This document shows, piece after piece, positions 60,350 to 64,000 of a DNA stretch of 64,000 bases (positions are counted from its first letter, which is position 1; each line of letters begins with the position of its first letter). The notes under the pieces are model-generated. The model was given only the letters and a program-made list of their open reading frames with translations, searched no databases and was not told the origin of the DNA. Both the position numbers and the translations under genes were made by a program. The stretch covers positions 3,289,501 to 3,353,500 of the forward strand of contig NZ_CP077087.1 of NCBI RefSeq assembly GCF_014268495.2, written 5' to 3'. The stretch is from Pseudomonas monsensis (lineage in GTDB: Bacteria; Pseudomonadota; Gammaproteobacteria; Pseudomonadales; Pseudomonadaceae).

Positions 60350-61747
60350 GTGAAAACGACGGGAAAAGATCACTTCGTTTACCAGGCGGTGTATCGCTAC
60401 CTGACATTGCTGATCAGCGAAGCGGGCAGGAGTGCGACGTTGCGCTTGCCTTCCTTGCGGCAACTGGCGGACCGCCTGAATGTTTCGATCTCCACCGTTC
60501 AGTACGCCTATTCGCTGCTGGAGAAGGAGGGGCGAGTCTATTCGATCGCCAAGTCCGGGTATTACGCACAGGCGTCGATCACACCTGAGTCACCGGGCAG
60601 CGGCAGCGATTTGCTCGAGACCGTCTACGTCAACGCCCGGCGTCCGGGGATGTGCGTGTTGAGTGCCGACGATCCGGCATCGTTGCAGCCACTGGACAGC
60701 CCACTGCTGATGCTGGAGCGGGAGCTGTTGCGACAGTATCCGCGCCAGCCGCAATGGCAGGTTCAACCCTGTGGCGAACTGGAGCTGCGTACCGTCCTGG
60801 CCGCACGCTACACCTCGTCAACGGTGCATTGCTGGCAGGCGGATGACGTCTATATCGGCGCTGATTTGCGCGGCGTACTGGAAATTCTGATCGTGGTGCT
60901 CGGGTTGCGACGAACCACCGTGGTGATTGAGTCGCCGTGCGACTGGGTGATCCTGCGCCTGCTGGAAGCTGCTGAAGTTCACGTTATCGAGCTGCCGATG
61001 CTGGCCGAAGGCGTGATTGACCTGCAACAACTGGAGTCGTTGCTCAACAGCGAACCGGTGCGCCTGGTGATTTTGTCGTCGGTGTTGAGCATGCCCCGGG
61101 GCAGCCTGATGCCGGACGTTCATCGACAGGCCATTGCCCGCTTGCTGGGCGAACACGGCAGCTGGGTTCTGGAAAACGACTGCTATAGCGAACTCGATGA
61201 CAGCGGCGATACCCCTCGCTTGCGTGATTATCTGGATCCCGATCGCCTGCTGGTGTTTTCCTCGTTCGAGAAGTTCATCGGCGCGGAGGCGCCATACGGG
61301 TTTGTCCTGTCACGACACTGGCGTAGCGAGCTACAGCGCCATTTCCTGTTGCGTGCGTTCCGCCTGTCGCCGATCCGCCAGAAGGCGATTGCCCGGCTCT
61401 TGAGTGGAGGGCGACTGGATCAGCATTTGACCGTACTGCGGCGACTGCTCAAGGAACGTCGAACCCACTTGATCCAGATATTGCGCGAGCGCAGCGATGT
61501 GTTGCAGATCGTCGAGCCGCAAGGCGGGGCGACGGTGTGGGTCCGCTCGCTAAGGCCGGTCGACATGGGGGATGTGTTTCAACGGCTGCTCAAGCAGCAG
61601 ATCATCATCGCCCCGGGCGAGCTGTTCAGCCTGCGGGGCTTGCATGCGCACCATCTGCGTCTGAGCCCGCTGAGCCATGGCGACCCCGACCTGACCAGTG
61701 TCGTCGGACTTTTGAGCGACGCCTTGCGACTGGCGCCCGGCGAATAA
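60350..61747 (+). CDS. MocR-like regulator: GntR winged helix fused to an aminotransferase-like domain
   Basis: About 465 residues. Winged helix at roughly 5-75 (LPSLRQLADRLNVSISTVQYAYSLLEKEGRV), followed by a fold-type-I aminotransferase-like domain: ESPCDWVILRLLEA, LSSVLSMPRGSLMPD, VLENDCYSEL and SSFEKFIGAEAPYGF, where the Lys aligns with the PLP-binding position of the MocR family. The start is uncertain: GTG at 60350 with GGGG nearby removes the overlap, while a TTG at 60275 overlaps the previous gene by 26 bases. Ligand and target unknown. Confidence 0.82.
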   Translation: MKTTGKDHFVYQAVYRYLTLLISEAGRSATLRLPSLRQLADRLNVSISTVQYAYSLLEKEGRVYSIAKSGYYAQASITPESPGSGSDLLETVYVNARRPGMCVLSADDPASLQPLDSPLLMLERELLRQYPRQPQWQVQPCGELELRTVLAARYTSSTVHCWQADDVYIGADLRGVLEILIVVLGLRRTTVVIESPCDWVILRLLEAAEVHVIELPMLAEGVIDLQQLESLLNSEPVRLVILSSVLSMPRGSLMPDVHRQAIARLLGEHGSWVLENDCYSELDDSGDTPRLRDYLDPDRLLVFSSFEKFIGAEAPYGFVLSRHWRSELQRHFLLRAFRLSPIRQKAIARLLSGGRLDQHLTVLRRLLKERRTHLIQILRERSDVLQIVEPQGGATVWVRSLRPVDMGDVFQRLLKQQIIIAPGELFSLRGLHAHHLRLSPLSHGDPDLTSVVGLLSDALRLAPGE

Positions 61748-61852
61748 CGTTAAAAAACATCGGGAGCGTTCCGGATACATCTGATCGCACTGCGGTCAAA
61801 CTGCCAGTAAACTGCGCTGTATTCCTGAACCACTCTATTTCAGAGGTTTTGC

Positions 61853-63499
61853 ATGACTCTCAGTCCTTTTGCGGGCAAACCGGCACCGGCAGAATTGTTG
61901 GTCGACATCCCGCGACTGGTAACGGCTTATTACACCGGCCAACCGGACGCTTCGATTTCCACGCAGCGTGTGGCGTTCGGTACATCCGGACACCGGGGCA
62001 GCTCCTTTGATTTGAGTTTCAACGAATGGCACGTTCTGGCCATCAGCCAGGCAATCTGCCTGTACCGTGAAGCGCAAGGGATCACTGGCCCGCTGTTTGT
62101 CGGTATCGACACTCACGCACTGTCGACCCCGGCCGGCGCGAGCGCGCTGGAAGTCCTGGCAGCCAACGGCGTGACGGTCATGATCGCCGAGGGCGATGAG
62201 TACACGCCGACGCCTGCCATTTCCCACGCCATTCTCTGCTACAACCGCGGGCGCACGTCGGGCCTGGCTGACGGTGTGGTTATTACGCCTTCGCATAACC
62301 CGCCACAAAGCGGTGGTTACAAATACAACCCGACCAATGGTGGCCCGGCCGATACCCATATCACCAAGTGGATCGAGGCCAAGGCCAACGAGTTGCTGGC
62401 CAACAAACTCGTTGGTGTGAAGCGCATCAGCTACGAGCAAGCGCTCAAGGCTGCCACAACTCACCGTCACGACTACGTGAACACCTACGTGGCCGACCTG
62501 ATCAACGTGATCGACTTCGATGCCATTCGTGACGCCAAGCTACGTCTGGGCGTTGATCCGCTGGGCGGCGCCGGAGTGCGCTACTGGTCGGCCATCGCCG
62601 AGCATTACCGTCTGGATCTCGAGGTGGTCAACAAGGAAGTCGATGCGACGTTCCGTTTCATGACCGTCGACTGGGACGGCCAGATTCGTATGGACCCGTC
62701 GTCCAGCCATGCCATGCAGGGCTTGATCGGCCTCAAGGAGCGTTTCGACGTCGCCTTCGCCTGCGATCCGGATCACGATCGTCACGGCATCGTCACGCCG
62801 TCCGGTGGCTTGCTCGCTCCGAACAACTATCTGGCGGTGTCCATCGACTATCTATTCCAGAACCGTCCGCAGTGGCGCGCTGATGCCGCCGTGGGTAAAA
62901 CCGTGGTCAGCAGCGGTTTGATTGATCGCGTGGCCAAGCGTCTGGGTCGTCGTTTGTACGAAGTGCCGGTCGGGTTCAAATGGTTTGCCGACGGTCTGTT
63001 CGACGGTTCTCTGGGGTTTGGCGGGGAGGAGAGCGCCGGTGCGTCGTTCCTGCGCAAGGACGGTGGCGTGTGGAGTACCGACAAGGACGGTCTGATTCCA
63101 GCGCTGCTGGCCGCTGAAATGACCGCCCGAACCGGTCGCGACCCGAGCCAGGCCTATCGCGCATTGACCGATGAGCTGGGCGAGCCGTTCGCGGTACGTG
63201 TCGATGCCAAGGCCAATCCGGAGCAGAAAGCGCTGCTGAGCAAGCTGTCGCCAGCGCAAGTGACTTCGACCAAACTGGCCGGCGAAAAGATCCAGAGCAT
63301 CCTCAGTCATGCACCGGGCAACGACCAGGCCATTGGCGGTCTGAAGGTAATGACTGAAAACGGCTGGTTCGCGGCGCGTCCTTCGGGCACCGAAGACATC
63401 TACAAGATCTACGCCGAAAGCTTCATCAGCGACGACCACCTCAAGCAACTGGTGGCTGAAGCGCAGACCTTGGTGGATGGCGCCATTTCCGCCAAGTAA
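61853..63499 (+). CDS. pgm: Phosphoglucomutase, alpha-D-glucose phosphate-specific
   Basis: 548 residues, full length. Interconverts glucose-1-phosphate and glucose-6-phosphate. Catalytic phosphoserine in ITPSHNPPQSGG, metal loop DPDHDRHG, sugar loop GGEESAG and phosphate-binding RPSGTEDIYK are all present in order. It feeds glycogen, trehalose and exopolysaccharide synthesis. Stands alone on the plus strand; a REP pair and terminator follow. Confidence 0.95.
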   Translation: MTLSPFAGKPAPAELLVDIPRLVTAYYTGQPDASISTQRVAFGTSGHRGSSFDLSFNEWHVLAISQAICLYREAQGITGPLFVGIDTHALSTPAGASALEVLAANGVTVMIAEGDEYTPTPAISHAILCYNRGRTSGLADGVVITPSHNPPQSGGYKYNPTNGGPADTHITKWIEAKANELLANKLVGVKRISYEQALKAATTHRHDYVNTYVADLINVIDFDAIRDAKLRLGVDPLGGAGVRYWSAIAEHYRLDLEVVNKEVDATFRFMTVDWDGQIRMDPSSSHAMQGLIGLKERFDVAFACDPDHDRHGIVTPSGGLLAPNNYLAVSIDYLFQNRPQWRADAAVGKTVVSSGLIDRVAKRLGRRLYEVPVGFKWFADGLFDGSLGFGGEESAGASFLRKDGGVWSTDKDGLIPALLAAEMTARTGRDPSQAYRALTDELGEPFAVRVDAKANPEQKALLSKLSPAQVTSTKLAGEKIQSILSHAPGNDQAIGGLKVMTENGWFAARPSGTEDIYKIYAESFISDDHLKQLVAEAQTLVDGAISAK

Positions 63500-63549
63500 T
63501 GCCACGCGTATGCGATGTGAGGGCTTATCTGCTTTTGGAGGGGGCTATC

Positions 63550-63648
63550 TGTGGCGAGGGGATTTATCCCCGTTGGACTGCGCAGCAGTCCCCTTCAATG
63601 GAAAAGCAGGGCCGTTTCGCGACCCAGTGGGGATAATCTCTCGCCATA
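63550..63648. repeat. Paired REP-like repeats (BIME-like)
   Basis: TGTGGCGAGGGGATTTATCCCC at the left is mirrored by GGGGATAATCTCTCGCCATA at the right, with an inner GGACTGC-GCAGCAGTCC hairpin; a composite of the same palindrome type as 18077-18106. Confidence 0.8.
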
Positions 63649-63671
63649 AGAACCGTGTTGGCGGTAGATAG

Positions 63672-63707
63672 AAAAAAGGGGCGACCGTCATGGTCGCCCG
63701 TTTTTTT
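63672..63707. terminator. Bidirectional terminator between pgm and the pirin-like gene
   Basis: GGGCGACC-N5-GGTCGCCC with A6 on the left and T7 on the right. Confidence 0.9.
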
Positions 63708-63716
63708 GCCTGCCAT

Positions 63717-64000
63717 TTACGCCAGATCCACCAGCACGATTTCACTGTCTTCAATCGCGGTCACGGTCAGCACCCGTTCATGCGCCACGGCCACGCCGTC
63801 CCGCGCCTGAGCGCGCAAACCGTTGACCTCAATCACGCCGGTCGCCGGCACCAGATACGCCCGGCGCCCTTCATCGAGGCGATATTCCGCCGTTTCCCCG
63901 GCCTTGATGTTGGCGGCCACCAGGCGCGCATCGGCGCGGATCCGCAAGCTCTGGTCGTCGCCAGCCTTGCCGCTGGCCAGGGTTACAAAGCCTTCGCGTT
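63717..64000 (-). CDS. Pirin-like protein, C-terminal part (5' end beyond window)
   Basis: The frame stays open to the window edge, so only the last ~94 residues are seen (REGFVTLASG, SLRIRADARLVAANIKAGE, YLVPATGVIEVNGLRAQARDG...). This is the second cupin of the YhaK/YhhW type of pirin, which are redox-sensitive quercetinase-like proteins. Apparent ATG-like starts inside are internal. The metal-binding first cupin is outside. Confidence 0.78.
   Translation of the reverse strand, partial: REGFVTLASGKAGDDQSLRIRADARLVAANIKAGETAEYRLDEGRRAYLVPATGVIEVNGLRAQARDGVAVAHERVLTVTAIEDSEIVLVDLA

Noticed and set aside
1..64000. CRISPR arrays, tRNA or rRNA genes
   Set aside because: No regularly spaced repeats and no tRNA-like cloverleaf or rRNA sequence were noticed.

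Overview
The window looks like a chromosomal segment of a fluorescent-group Pseudomonas. Supporting signs are the GC-rich core genes, a MexEF-OprN-type efflux operon, an Anr/FNR-type anaerobic regulon with universal stress proteins, an OprI-like lipoprotein, and short inverted repeats of the type scattered through P. fluorescens genomes. This rests on protein and motif recognition only; no database was searched.

Left core (1-28.8 kb). A signalling block opens the window: the end of a multi-receiver hybrid kinase, CheR, a receiver-less CheB, a receiver-kinase and a lone receiver, facing a second hybrid kinase coupled to a KaiC-like double ATPase. A TPR membrane protein and an AaeB/AaeX/AaeA-type efflux set follow. 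Next are a MexEF-OprN-type RND operon with a MexT-like box, a secreted M20 dipeptidase and an MgtC-like membrane protein. From 20.0 to 28.6 kb lies an oxygen-limitation cluster: three tandem-Usp proteins, an FNR-family regulator with cysteines for an Fe-S cluster, a zinc alcohol dehydrogenase, a K+-channel-like protein, an alanine-zipper lipoprotein, a frameshifted BON gene and two small unknowns. Eight FNR-type boxes are scattered through it; four lie 71-78 bases before a start codon.

Island (28.8-56.1 kb). A 28-base perfect direct repeat at 28776-28803 and 56078-56105 brackets about 27 kb of catabolic genes that look more A/T-rich by eye than the core. The right copy is the last coding bases of a LysR gene, and both junctions keep that gene's final codons plus a stop, as expected of site-specific integration into a gene 3' end. 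No integrase is visible. Inside are modules with their own regulators and repeated operators: (a) SDR, GldA-like dehydrogenase and cyclase-family hydrolase, with a LacI regulator and two TGAAGCG-type operators; (b) luciferase-like oxidoreductase and NTF2-like protein, divergent from a dihydroxyacetophenone-dioxygenase-like cupin, with a LysR regulator, MFS carrier and an SCP2-like/alpha-beta hydrolase fusion; (c) a GntR module of 3-hydroxyacid dehydrogenase, beta-keto acid cleavage enzyme, MFS carrier, UxaA-like dehydratase and an SDR, sharing TGTGATCACA operators; (d) ene-reductase, pirin and LysR. An MFS exporter, an HSL-type esterase with LysR, and a broken transposase lie near the ends. 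Module (c) is the best candidate for an undescribed pathway.

Right core (56.1-64 kb). The target LysR gene, a divergent zinc-type oxidoreductase, an unrecognised 488-residue protein followed by a MocR-like regulator, phosphoglucomutase, and the end of a pirin-like gene.
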